DNA of 64,000 nt from Phytophthora sp. 'mugwort' (lineage: Eukaryota; Oomycota; Peronosporomycetes; Peronosporales; Peronosporaceae): NCBI GenBank assembly GCA_033558025.1, contig JAUCEF010000018.1, positions 1,116,001-1,180,000 on the forward strand, given 5' to 3'. This document shows, piece after piece, positions 42,681 through 55,900 of the stretch (its first letter is position 1; the number at the start of each line of letters is the position of its first letter). A model generated the notes under the pieces. That model made no database searches, was not told the origin of the DNA, and was given only the letters and a program-made list of their open reading frames with translations. The translations under genes and the position numbers were made by a program.

Positions 42681-42919
42681 TGATTAGACGAGTAGGATGA
42701 TTGGACGAGTGCGGAGTGTTGGTGATTGGATGCACCAAATGATTGGATGCAGGGCTGCATATCTATGTGGTAGACTAGGTAGTGTAAGCTCCGATAAATC
42801 AATCACTTTCGAATCTTCCTTCTTCAGCTCAAGTGGTCTTCACTCCGGTCTCCGCACCCAAGTGCAGAATTCCCTCCGCTCAACCCAAGCCTCGCTTCAA
42901 GACCTCAACACCTTAATCA
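42681..42919 (+). repeat. Candidate 5' LTR of the Copia element
   Basis: The right end is set by the primer-binding site that follows. It ends CTTAATCA, and TGATTAG at 42681 is a near inverted match, giving a 239-bp LTR of the TG..CA form. No second LTR remains in the window to confirm the left border. Confidence 0.4.
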
Positions 42920-42933
42920 GGTTATGAGCCCAA
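42920..42933 (+). other. Copia primer-binding site, half-tRNA-iMet type
   Basis: GGTTATGAGCCCA begins immediately after the LTR end. It complements the anticodon stem-loop region (GGGCTCATAACC) of plant-type initiator methionine tRNA rather than a tRNA 3' end, as in Drosophila copia, which primes from an internal tRNA-iMet cut. Confidence 0.6.
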
Positions 42934-43298
42934 GCACCATGTCCTCTGCCCAAGACGTCTCGACCAAGGTCTCCATCGACAAGTTCAACGGAGACAACTA
43001 CGCGACGTGGAACCGCTACATGCGTGGCGTGTTCATGACCAAGTCGGTGTGGCATGTCGTGAACCGGGAGACGATGCCAAGCTTCACGGACTCCCGGGCC
43101 AAGAACGACTACGTCAAGTCGAGCAACATCGCTTTCGGACTGATGTTGCTTCACATGGACGCTGGCTACCATCACGTGGTCGATGACTGCGAGGAAGCCT
43201 GGGTCGCGTGGACGCGCTTGAAGACGCTGTACGGTGGATCGCAGAAGGCTGGTCGCATCTACCTGAAACGACAGCTCTTCAGCATGGAGATGACGAAA

Positions 43299-43319
<21 letters not shown>
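42924..43319 (+). pseudogene. Copia gag, N-terminal part
   Basis: Starts [20 protein letters not shown] and continues [20 protein letters not shown] and [16 protein letters not shown], the usual Copia gag (UBN2-type) beginning. After [11 protein letters not shown], at about 43298, the sequence switches to the reverse complement of integrase, so the remainder of this ORF (TKYLSSLA) is not gag. Confidence 0.85.
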
Positions 43320-46280
<2,961 letters not shown>

Positions 46281-46735
46281 ACTGGAACACAAAGTCAACC
46301 CCGTGATGAAGGTGAGCAAATGGCAGCAGATATTTCGGACACTGTAAAAATGTAATCCTCAGACTTTGCTTATCTACCAGTATCCCCAATGATTATTTAT
46401 CAGCCGGTGAAAATGCAGCCCAAACCATCACTGACCTACCACCATTCTGGCGGTTAACGTACATGCGCGGCGCCCTGCACAGGTCTTGTCAGTAATGTCG
46501 GGGTCGTCGAGGTTGAACGTTTCTCATCCGAAAACACCACCCGCTTCCGCAGTTCACCCTTCACATCAGGTCCTTGTCCAGCTGCGCCGAGCCCCTTGTG
46601 GGCGGGGGTGAGGTCGAGCGAATTCTACATTTTCGCGTACACCAACCAGTCGACGCTGAATAGAAGGTGTTGGATCGTTCGAACCGAACATGCGCACTTA
46701 TAGTCAGTCTTCAGCTGGGCCGCCGGGTAGATGCC
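46281..46735 (-). pseudogene. Tc1/mariner transposase, catalytic-core fragment
   Basis: On the minus strand: AAQLKTDYKCACSVRTIQHL, LFSVDWLVYAKM, LDLTPAHKG, then RVVFSDEKR (catalytic DDE region, first acid pair), MYVNRQNGGRSVMVWAAFS, and after a stop KYLLPFAHLHHGVDFVFQ, where it breaks against the Copia end. These are consecutive landmarks of Tc1-like transposases; the next expected block, QDNAPVHTS with the second aspartate, is missing. Frameshifts and stops are present. Its N-terminal domain lies 1.7 kb away at 48411-48600 in the same orientation. Confidence 0.75.
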
Positions 46736-48410
46736 GATGGCGGGAGTGTGGAGAAGCATCGAATAAGAATCTCAGACCCCGTGACAACGGCCGCTCTGCG
46801 AGATATGCGGAGATCAGCCAGAGGACAACTGACAGGAGGCGGAAAGTGAGTTTGACGGCAAGGTTGAAGATCGCGCAAAGGACGAAGATCGGGCGAAGGA
46901 CGAATGATGCATCGTACCGGCGATCGGCAGATCGTGGCCGATCTACTTTGTATATGACCACAGTCACTTCCGAGCGATCCTCGATCACGGACGAACTTAG
47001 ACCAGATCTGGGCAAGGGATGAAGATCAAGACCGATCGGCGATATGCGGATCGGGCGGGCCACGTTTAGTCCCAATCGGTCCAGATAGGTTCGGCGCCGG
47101 ACATCAAGACTGAAGTCAAGGGCGTGGATAAAGGCCGATCGGTGACATGCAGATCACGGCCGACCTGGATCAACTTTGATCAGTATTGAGCGGACCGTGA
47201 TCGATCAAGATCACCCTCGATCGGATCGGTATACACTTTCTGGCAGATCGGCATACAGGTTCGGACATACGGGATCTGGCAGATCGGGCGAATCGATGGC
47301 GGGATCTGACAGATCGGGCCGATCTGGCGTTCGGGATCTGGAAGATCGGGCCGATCTGGCGTTCGGGATCTGGAAGATCGGGCCAATACGGCGCCCGCGG
47401 ATCGGGTTACACCCCGTCCTCTGGGATCGGGCAGATCGGATCGATCCAGCATTTGGGATCTGGCAGATCGGCTCGATCGATATTCGCCGATCGGTATACA
47501 TGTTCCGACATCTGCGGTCTGACCGATCGGTATACATGTTCCGGCATCTGCGATCGGGCCGATCGGTATACATGTTCGGACATACGCGATCTGGCAAATC
47601 GGGCTGATTGATGTTGGCAGATCGACATACACATTCAGACATACGCGATCTGGCAGATCGGGCTTCGATCAGCAATCATCCTTGGGGATGTGCAAGGGTG
47701 AAGACGGTACGTGTGAGTGGTTGAAGAGGTATGTGAATCAGGATAGTCAGGTGGTACGAGATAGGGTTCAGGATGGGAAGACAGGACAAGAAAAGGACAA
47801 ACAACAATCAGACTCGAATTTGCACTGGACGGCTTAGGCGGTTATCAAATACCGTGGGAAGGTAACTACATTGGCCCCCCAAGGTGTTGACCAGTCCAAG
47901 GTAGCAGATCTAGTGTCGTGGTGAGAAGATCGGGTCGTATATTGGCCGACCCTCCCCCATCCTAGCGAACTTCTGCTCAAGCGCATACCTTGGTTGATCG
48001 GCATTCAGTGGCCGACGATCGCTTCGACTTTCAACTCGCAAGATTCCACTAAAGGAAGCGGCAAGCAACTCAAGGAAAGGAACAACGCCACACGGCAACC
48101 TCGGCCTCAAGCACAGGCTGCCGATCCAAGGTCGACTACCTCAGATCGGAACCAATAACGACAGCAGAGCGACGACTTCCGCGCTGCTCCACGCCCCCGC
48201 GTCCCACCAGGACGTTCAAGGCTTTACATCGCTGCATCCTTCGGAGTCCCAAAAGAGCAGATCCAGCCCACCGACGGGTGCACAAGGTGAGATCAAGTTC
48301 AGCTGATCAAGGATCATCGGAGAACCCCCTCTGTTTGTCGGTGTCTGGGCGCATTGGTAAGCAGATCGGGTCATAATCGTATTTTGACCGATCCCGCTAC
48401 ACTACAACAG
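46736..48410. mobile_element. LTR-like insertion splitting the Tc1 transposase
   Basis: Everything between the two halves of the transposase appears inserted. It contains the GATCGG-rich tract and, at 47867-47870, an LTR-like TACA end followed by TTGGCCCCCCAAGGTG, which has the position and TGG start of a tRNA 3'-end primer-binding site. Then come about 530 bp of leader-like sequence without an ORF. No gag or pol is present. It may be a 5' remnant of a Gypsy-type element or a non-coding LARD/TRIM. The exact ends and the target duplication could not be fixed. Confidence 0.4.
46900..47680. repeat. GATCGG-rich degenerate tandem repeats
   Basis: The tract is built from variants of ATCTGGCAGATCGGGC and GATCGGTATACATGTTCCG. 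For instance GATCGGTATACATGTTC occurs three times between 47490 and 47580, and GATCGGGCCGATCTGGCGTT twice at 47307-47366. Both strands stay open in part of it only because the repeat unit lacks stops. The palindromic CGATCG/GATC core repeats at short, irregular intervals. Confidence 0.7.
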
Positions 48411-48600
48411 CATGAACCACTGCACGCAGGTCGCGTTTCGTCAGTCTCAACGGTCGTCCCCGCGCCTCATTCTCGTTCTTGTCGTTGTCCTTAGCCACGT
48501 TGTTGTGCACGCAGGTGGGCGAGCGGCCGACCCGCGCAGCCACCTCGCGGATTGTCTAACCCGCCTCGCGCTGGCCTTCCATTCGACCGCTATCGTGGTA
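48411..48600 (-). pseudogene. Tc1/mariner transposase, N-terminal helix-turn-helix fragment
   Basis: On the minus strand TIREVAARVGRSPTCVHNNV is the Tc1/Tc3 helix-turn-helix, followed by ARGRPLRLTKRDLRAVVHA, the GRPxKLTxRD linker. A TAG precedes the first helix. It is co-linear with the core fragment at 46281-46735, and together they form one transposase interrupted by the LTR-like insertion. Confidence 0.7.
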
Positions 48601-48839
48601 GTTCACGCTGGGGGCCGAGCCCCATCTTTCGAAACTGACCCCCGTTTCCTTTGAGACTGCCATCCGCACACATGCAATCGATCAACATTCCTGTAATATA
48701 GAAATTTGTATGATCACCGTTGTTTTTATTTTATTATTTTGTCGCAGTGCCCGTTTTGCGTTCATTTGTTTAGCCGGCATTTTTATAGCCGAATTACCGC
48801 TTCCTAGCATAAACCACGCTTTTTAATGCTAAAGCGGAG

Positions 48840-48886
48840 CTCATATCTAAATAGCAAGCCAAACCGGCTTGCTATCTAGATATGAG
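48840..48886. repeat. 21-bp inverted repeat with 5-nt loop
   Basis: CTCATATCTAAATAGCAAGCC and GGCTTGCTATCTAGATATGAG pair with a single mismatch around AAACC. Outside it, CCGCTT..AAGCGG pairs weakly. It lies about 220 bp upstream of the adenosyltransferase start and may be a MITE end or a structured promoter element. Confidence 0.7.
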
Positions 48887-49105
48887 TAGAAGCGGAGATA
48901 TCACTAGTTCCTTTAAGAAATTTAAAAGTTTCGTCGCACATTGTATGCATCGATTGGCTAAAATTATATTCTACCTGGTTTTGGCTTGGTCATACAGGTA
49001 ACTCATCGATCGCTCCTCCTGGTCCGGGCCAGGATCTGGTTGAGTCAACCAGAAATCCTAACTGTACTCAGTCACACATCACCACAGCCGCAAGCAAGTG
49101 CATAT

Positions 49106-49771
49106 ATGCTCTTGGCTCTGCGTCTCCCACTCCGATCCGCACCTCTCCAGCTCTCCCGCGGTATGAAGGTATACACCAAGACTGGTGACAAGGGGACGTC
49201 GCAGCTCTTCTCGGGCGAGCGCCGCCCCAAGAATGACGCCGTATTCCAAGCGTTGGGGGACACGGACGAACTCAACGCGCAGATCGGTGTGGCCGTGGAA
49301 CAGGCGCGTGTGTCCGCCAACGTTTACCTACCGCCTAAACTGGAGCAGATCCAGAGTCGCCTCTTCGACCTCGGTGCCTGCGTAGCCACACCGCTGACCT
49401 CAGCGTCCGAGACCAAGCAACGTCGCACGGGGGTGTTTGACGAGGCCAACGTGACACAGTTGGAGCTTTGGATCGATGAGATGGACACGGAGTTGCCTCC
49501 GCTCAAGTGCTTTATCCTTCCGTCCGGGGGCGGCCTCGCCTCCACGCACCTCCACGTGGCTCGCGCCGTTTGCCGCAGAGCCGAGCGCAGCGTTGTGCCG
49601 CTCGTGGCGGCGGGCGACGTGGACGGCGTCGTTCAGAGATATCTTAATCGACTGAGCGACTTTTTGTTCGTGTCCGCGCGCTTCGCGGCTGTGAAGGAAG
49701 GCAAGGAGGAGACCAAGTGGGTCAACCAGAACATTAAGCCGGAGAAGAAGAAGAGCGACGACGACGAGTAA
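49106..49771 (+). CDS. Cob(I)alamin adenosyltransferase, PduO type, mitochondrial
   Basis: 221 residues from the ATG at 49106; an in-frame start at 48986 adds non-conserved sequence. The first 18 residues (MLLALRLPLRSAPLQLSR) look like a mitochondrial presequence. Then KVYTKTGDKGTSQLFSGERR is the ATP-binding start of PduO/MMAB-type enzymes, followed by ALGDTDELNAQIGVA, FILPSGG and HVARAVCRRAERSVV (the RxxxRxxER motif), and YLNRLSDFLFVSAR. The enzyme makes adenosylcobalamin for methylmalonyl-CoA mutase. The lysine/aspartate-rich tail KPEKKKSDDDE is an oomycete-type extension. Its presence implies use of scavenged B12. Confidence 0.93.
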   Translation: MLLALRLPLRSAPLQLSRGMKVYTKTGDKGTSQLFSGERRPKNDAVFQALGDTDELNAQIGVAVEQARVSANVYLPPKLEQIQSRLFDLGACVATPLTSASETKQRRTGVFDEANVTQLELWIDEMDTELPPLKCFILPSGGGLASTHLHVARAVCRRAERSVVPLVAAGDVDGVVQRYLNRLSDFLFVSARFAAVKEGKEETKWVNQNIKPEKKKSDDDE

Positions 49772-51092
49772 CGAGACGACGAAAAGTGAGATGACACACG
49801 CTCTCTTTTTCGAGCTGCTTTCGTTACTTAACCAAGTTAATTGCACACGGCCATAGATGAGAGTTTGGAGTCTCGTCCCTCTGCTCGTTCTTGAGCCCTT
49901 CGCTCACCGCTTTTCTTACGTGTGATCTATAATATAAGACCATGGAGAGAACGACGAAGCCCTTCCTCTAAATGCCACCACGACAGCAAGATCTAGCAGT
50001 ACTGCGTGATTGGTTTGAACCTCATTGCACAAGCTTTTCAATTCTCCGGCTGTTGCACAAACTGGGCACTTGTATCCCTACTCGGGTCTTCCAGCTCCTT
50101 GTTGATAGACCTGCTCGTGCGGTTTCCACTGCTGGAAATTAACCCAAATGCGAATTGATCTCCGCTATAGCACGACAGGAGTGTTAGAATCGACGTCTAA
50201 CCGGTCGAATGATACTTAAGCCTTACCGCAGACCAAATCCAATACGCTGCGAACGAATCCTTCGCATATCGCGGCCGACTACGTGTCCAGTTGAATGGAT
50301 CGCTCTCCTGGGGACGAAGGTCCCTAGTGACGAGCTCAGCGGATACCAATACGAGCCTTCATGCTGAACTGCGTACAACGACTGTGGAACTTGATAAACC
50401 GTGTGAAACTCGTTACCACGGAAGCGATCGCCAACTTTCTTTGGAAATTTCTCCACGGAGCCTCCAGCAGTATCCGAAGCTAGCTCTTCTTCCAGCCTCG
50501 CATCTCTGTGTGTCGCCCGCCTTAGCCGTTCAACTACAGTAAATAAATAAAGCAAATGTTATCCAGGCTAAATCGTCGGTCAACTGCGTTTAATATTGTA
50601 CGGCGAGAGGATTGTCTGTTGGACCCATGGTTATCCGGATAAAGCGATATCAGTGCTGAAGTCGTAGACAGACGATACAACAGTAGAGTAAAACAGCATG
50701 CCTGCGTCAAATTGACGGTCAATAAAGGACTTTAGAGTCTCCTCAGTTGATGCGTGCGACTCGCCAAAAAGTGTACCTCCAACACCGCTATGGCCAGAAT
50801 CTTCATCGTCTGTGGTCTCCAGCGCAATAGCAATGCTGGGAAAATGTACCAATAGCCATTTGCGGGAGTGGCGTTGAGCATCAGCTTGTTTCATGCAACT
50901 CCCACTTAGGGGCCGTTGATGCTAAAAAGGCATCACTTGTTTATGCCCGAAGGCTGAATCAGACCCTCTCCAATCCGATGCCGATATCCATATATTCTCC
51001 AAGTCGTACTGTTTTGATTATGTTGCTTCCAGCGCAACGTCAGTTGCGACCGTTCCGTCCACCGTCACAGTGCGCCGTCGCCATCACCGCCA
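49772..51092. other. Intergenic region with two uncertain minus-strand ORFs
   Basis: 1.3 kb without a firm gene. ORF 50631-50894 (minus, ATG start, 87 codons, opens MKQADAQRHSRKWLLVHFPS) and the open frame 50223-50555 (minus, no ATG) have protein-like composition but no recognisable domain. They could be pieces of one decayed gene or of a transposon. The promoter of the MFS gene at 51093 must lie at the right end. Confidence 0.3.
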
Positions 51093-52825
51093 ATGGAAGA
51101 GAGACGCCCACTGCTGCCGCCGCGACACGACGGCCGGTCGTCCCCGGCCGCGGTGGCACACAGCACGCAGATCTATGGTCAGCGCCACGAGGACCTGGAT
51201 GACATCGACAAGAGTGGCTCGAGTTTCCGCAGAGCCGGCAGCTACACCGAGGCCTACGACGCCATGATGCAGCTTTCACAGCCACTCAACCCGTTGCAAC
51301 ACGCCAAAATCCGCTCGCTCGCCATCTGGCTCATCACCTCCTGCATCCTCTTCCTCACCAACCAACTCACGACGCTGCCCGTAGGCTTCTACCCGTCTTA
51401 CGCCATCAAACGCGGGATCATGACGCCTGTCGAGCTTAGCGTCTTCTTCTCCGTCTACCCGCTCTGTATCATGCTCAGCAGCCCACTGGCGGCGACCATT
51501 AGCCCCATACTCGGACGGCAGACGCTCATCTGTCTCGGACTCATGCTCAGCGGCTCTAGCACCATCGCATTCGGATACGCCACCGGAACGTCCTCGGCGT
51601 TTCTGCTGCGAATCTTCCAGGGTATCGGCTCTGGCGCAGCAGGTGAGGAAACTAGCAATGCGTTCCCCTTTTATTGGAGCTTTTGAGTACTGACCAAGGC
51701 TGTTGTTATCTGCTCTGCTGTGCAGTGGTTGGGTCGTTTTCCATGATCTCGGACGAGTTTTCCTCCCACGTCGGACATATTCTGGCGATCCAGGAGTTTG
51801 TCGTCGCAGCCGCTTTTGTCACTGCACCGCCACTCGGGAGCTACCTGTACGAGACACAGGGCTACGAAATGCCGTTCCTCGTATCGGGCGTCACGCAGAT
51901 TGTAGTCGTCATCATCGTCCCTTTCGTCTTCATCGAGTACTCGCTCCCAGACGGTATCTACGCGGCGCCAAAGACTCGACCAGCTTCCGGATCGCTCTAC
52001 AGGGCACCGTCGTTCAGTATTGTGCGATATAAAGATGTGCTGACGCCCACGTGCGTGATCTGCCTCGCGGTAACCACCTTTGCCATGTCGTCGTTCGGGT
52101 TCATGGACCCGTATCTGGGCACGCATCTACACAAGGTCCTGGGTGCCGAGCACGTGGCTGTCGGCCTGGGCTTCGCTCTAAGCGCATTCGTCTACTTTCT
52201 GGGTGGACTTGTCTATGCGTGGCTTAGTCGCAACTGCGGCTCAAAGCAAGTGATCCTGCTGGGTTTGATGCTGCTCGCCGTCGGCTTTTTCTTCCTCGGC
52301 CCGCCGCCGTTCCTAAGCGGCCTCTTCCAGAATACCAATAGCTTGTGGCTTGCACAGTACGTGTCGCTGATGCTAACGGGTTGCGGCACGGCGCTGGCAA
52401 TCGCGCCAGGACTTCCGCTGACACTGGCGAGCGTGCAGGACAAAGGCACGCACGGATCCAACCTTGTGATTGGGCTATTCGCCGCTGCCATCTACCTCGG
52501 TCAGGCCCTCGGTCCGTTCGTGTCCTACATTCTCATGCAGATCCTGCCGGCCACGTACTCGCTCCACTGCACGAGCGTACAAGACGACCCCGCGAGCTCC
52601 ATCATTTCCTGCGAGTCGTCGCTGCCTTGGGCCTTCGTCGTGTACTCGCTGCTGACGCTCGGGTTATTCGCCTACGTGGCGAGCCATTTGCCTACGAGCG
52701 AGGCCATAGCAGAGCTGCTGCGTCAGAAGAGGAAGCGTGTGCCCCTCATGCGGCAGCCGTCCGAGTACGGCCAGTTCGTGTGCTTCGACGATGATGGCGA
52801 CGACGACGAGTGTATCGACTTCTAA
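51093..52825 (+). CDS. MFS transporter, two exons
   Basis: Exons 51093-51642 and 51726-52825 (83-nt intron, GTGAGG donor, TGTGCAG acceptor, phase 1) give 549 residues. A 70-residue cytosolic start with an LLPP element and Ser/Arg clusters precedes about 12 hydrophobic helices. RIFQGIGSGAAVVGSFSMI, created by the splice, is the helix-5 antiporter-like motif (G rich, after LLRxxQGxG) of drug/H+ or vesicular-amine-type MFS proteins; SPILGRQTLICLGL is a motif-A relic. The tail ends with acidic FDDDGDDDECIDF. Relationship to SLC18-like or multidrug transporters is inferred; the substrate is unknown. Confidence 0.85.
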
Positions 52826-52970
52826 AGCTTTCCCACATGCGACGAGGCAGTTGTGACGCACTGCCGTCACCAGTACGGCTTCAGCTGTTCCTTTTGACTT
52901 TTTTTAATATCAAACTGTTGACACTTACATCGGGACACAATTAACACGACCATTACGACCATCAAAGTCT

Positions 52971-55900
52971 ATGACTGGAGACGTCGCGAATGGACCCGCG
53001 CGAGGGTACTCGAGGCCGCCGCTGCCGCGCGCGCCCAACCGTAGCCGGAAGCAGCGCGAGCGCGAGGAGCCCGACGTGGATTGGGCGCGCTCACTGCAGC
53101 ACTTTGCGGCCGCCGTGAGCGACGACCTGGACGAGCTGCACGCGCGTTTTGTCTCGGCAGTCGGTTCTTGCAGGTCACTTAATGATGCTTTGTCGTCCAA
53201 CTGACTGGTGGATCCTATGTGTGTCGCTATTTTTTTTTTCTATTGTCTGTGCAGAACGACGTCACGTTCGCCGCCTGGAAGCGTCTGTGGGCCGACGCGA
53301 GGATGAGCGCCGCCTTCCACGTCGAGTTCTGGGAGAGCTCCCCGACTGACACACACAAAACGATCCTGCAACAGGCGTTGGACGCGCTCGTCTGCTGCAT
53401 CGAAGAGCGCGACGACGAGTTCGAGCGCGAGGCGGACGTCGCAGCGCTGATCGGTCGCGTCTTCGCGCTCTACTGCGCGTACTCAGTGCAGCTTGGCGAC
53501 CCCAAGCACAAGATTGATGTGGACCCACAGGCGTGGTCGACGCTGCTCTCGGTCAACTTGGTCGTGTGTGGCGTCGGAGCGACGTTGTACCCGACAGCAG
53601 CGCGAGAAGTGAGAGTGATGATGCATCGCCTCGTGGTAGAAGAAGACGCGTTCTTGCGCTGTCTCGAGGGCTTCGGACCGCATGTTCGCGTCAGGAAGCG
53701 TACAGTGAGGGCGCTAGATGCTGGAGGAGCTCAAGACGCAGACGATGCGACGGAGGAAGACCCTCCAGTAAGTGCCTGCTCTCTCTTTCTCTCTGCGTTG
53801 AGTGTGTCAGTGACTCATTCCTCTTTAATGTGTTTTATTGGATAGGTGAAGCAGACTATAGTGGAGCAGCTCAAGTCCCGTAATGCTCGCTACCAGGATC
53901 TTATGAGTCGGACTCGATCTGCTGGGCGCTTGGCGTCTAGTGCCGATGTTCGATTAGGTGGGCGTCGAGATAAACCTGCTTTGTCGGCATCCCAGCTTTC
54001 GACACCAGAAGACGACGGAGACGAGCTGGTTCGCGCTTTAAAGTCATTCCTGGAGTATAAAACCAATGAAGAAGCTCGTAAAAGTGCTCGCATTGCGCGT
54101 GCAGCTGCTGCTCGCGAGCAGGACAGCAGAAATATGCTCGAGCAGGTCAACAGGGAGCACGAAGACCGCGGCAACGGCCTGGAACTGAGTGATCGTGGCA
54201 GTGTCAGGTCTGTTCCTCCCAGTCCAACGGCTGAATCTGTCGCCTCCACTCGAGACGTGTCCCATAGTGAAAGTAGTGAGGATTTTTTGGCAGAGCTCGA
54301 GTCGGAATTGCATGCAGACATTTCAAGCGATCATGTTGAACCAGCAACAGACCTAGCGACTCAATCGTCAGCACGGAGTGAAACCAGTGAAGTAGACGGC
54401 GATGCGCTCGCTGATCTTGAGCGAGAGCTCGAGCACAGTGTTGAGTTGATATCGTCTCGTACTGGGAACAAGGCAGATTCAAGACAATCATCGTCGCCTG
54501 CTCGTCGGAAGCAAGGCCGACCAGCTGCAGCTCTTTTTTCGAGAAAAACTCACCAAGCTGCACCAAAAACTACCCTGGCGCCTCCCGACCTTACAGCTGA
54601 ACACCATGAGAAGCAATCTTCAGCCATCAGTGACATTAGTGAAGCAGACAGCGACGCCCTGGCTGACCTTGAGCGAGAGCTGGAGCAAAGTGTTGCGCTT
54701 GTGTCGTCTCAAACGAGGAAAACTGAACCTGCTCGCAGTAAACGGGGCCGAGAACCTGCCGCTACAGGAATTGTCCCGAGGAAAAGTGCTCGAACAGCGG
54801 CGTCAACACAGAAACCTGCTCACAATGTCACGGTAGACAACGCTCGGTCAGCAGCAAAGCGTGAGTCGGCAAGCCGTCTGTCGTTCGCAGATTCGTGGGC
54901 TGCGGATTCAGTGACTGATAGTGATGGTCTTGCCGAGATTCAAGCTGAACTGGACGCCATTCCCACAATTGCAGGATCATTGCAGGCTGCTCCTGAGTCT
55001 TTTCCTCGTGATCTTCGGACGCAGCAACGTTCATCCGGCCCTGTACTGGTGGCAGCACAACCAAAAACAAAGCCAAAAAAAGCGAAGCGGTCGAGTCGAC
55101 AGCCTGGTGTTCGTATGAGTCAACGGCTTAAATCTTCTGCTGTTGATGTGCAGTCAATGGATCAACCATCAGGAAGGAGAGCCAGAGCTTTGTCCGCTGT
55201 ATCCGATAACAGTGAGCTCCTAGCACAACTCGAAACAGAACTCGACTTTTCTGCGGGACCTCTAGGAACCACAACGACAAGTGGGAGCCCCAACACTCGG
55301 AACTGTAGCATATTCTACCAGACGAGTCTTCGGAGATCGTCTCGGTTAAGTTCCTCGGCATCCGACGCTGACAGTAACGCATTTGAAGAGCTCGAGAGGG
55401 AACTCCACGCTACCTCTGCAACGTTAGGAGCACTACCGTCAGTGGCAGCTCCAATTAAGACAAGAGCTCGAAAACGAGAGGCAGAGGCTTCCAAACGGCC
55501 TGTTGAACGTTCGACTCGAAGCAATACAAAGAAACAGCGTCCAAACGAGACGGATATGCTCACTGCAGCTGCTGTGCATCAACCACCAGCGGGTCCGACA
55601 GCCTCCAAGACGGTTAACAAGCAACGGGCTTCAACGCAGGAACGTCTTCAAGTAAGTCTCCTGTCGTCAGATACGGAAAGCGATGGGATGGCAGATCTCG
55701 TAGCAGAACTCGATACTATCGTGGCATCGACTGCAGTGCAACACAAACGGAATCCTCCTGCTAAAAGACCCAACTCAAGTTCTACATCAAGGAAGAAGTC
55801 GCTTGCGTCACCGAAGGTTGTGTCATCTCGTTCAACCTCATTGCGCCCAACTCGCTCTATGGCACCTGTCGCTGTCGTTGGTCTTCGACGATCTTCTCGA

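Noticed and set aside
47176..47675. ORFs of 143-154 codons with repeated peptide units on both strands
   Set aside because: Open only because the GATCGG repeat lacks stop codons; translating the repeat gives no domain.
46343..47870. A 1.5-kb LTR running from TGTAAAAATG to AACTACA
   Set aside because: The left end falls inside the Tc1 transposase core (KYLLPFAHLHH region), so the TGTA start is coincidental; only the right end remains plausible.
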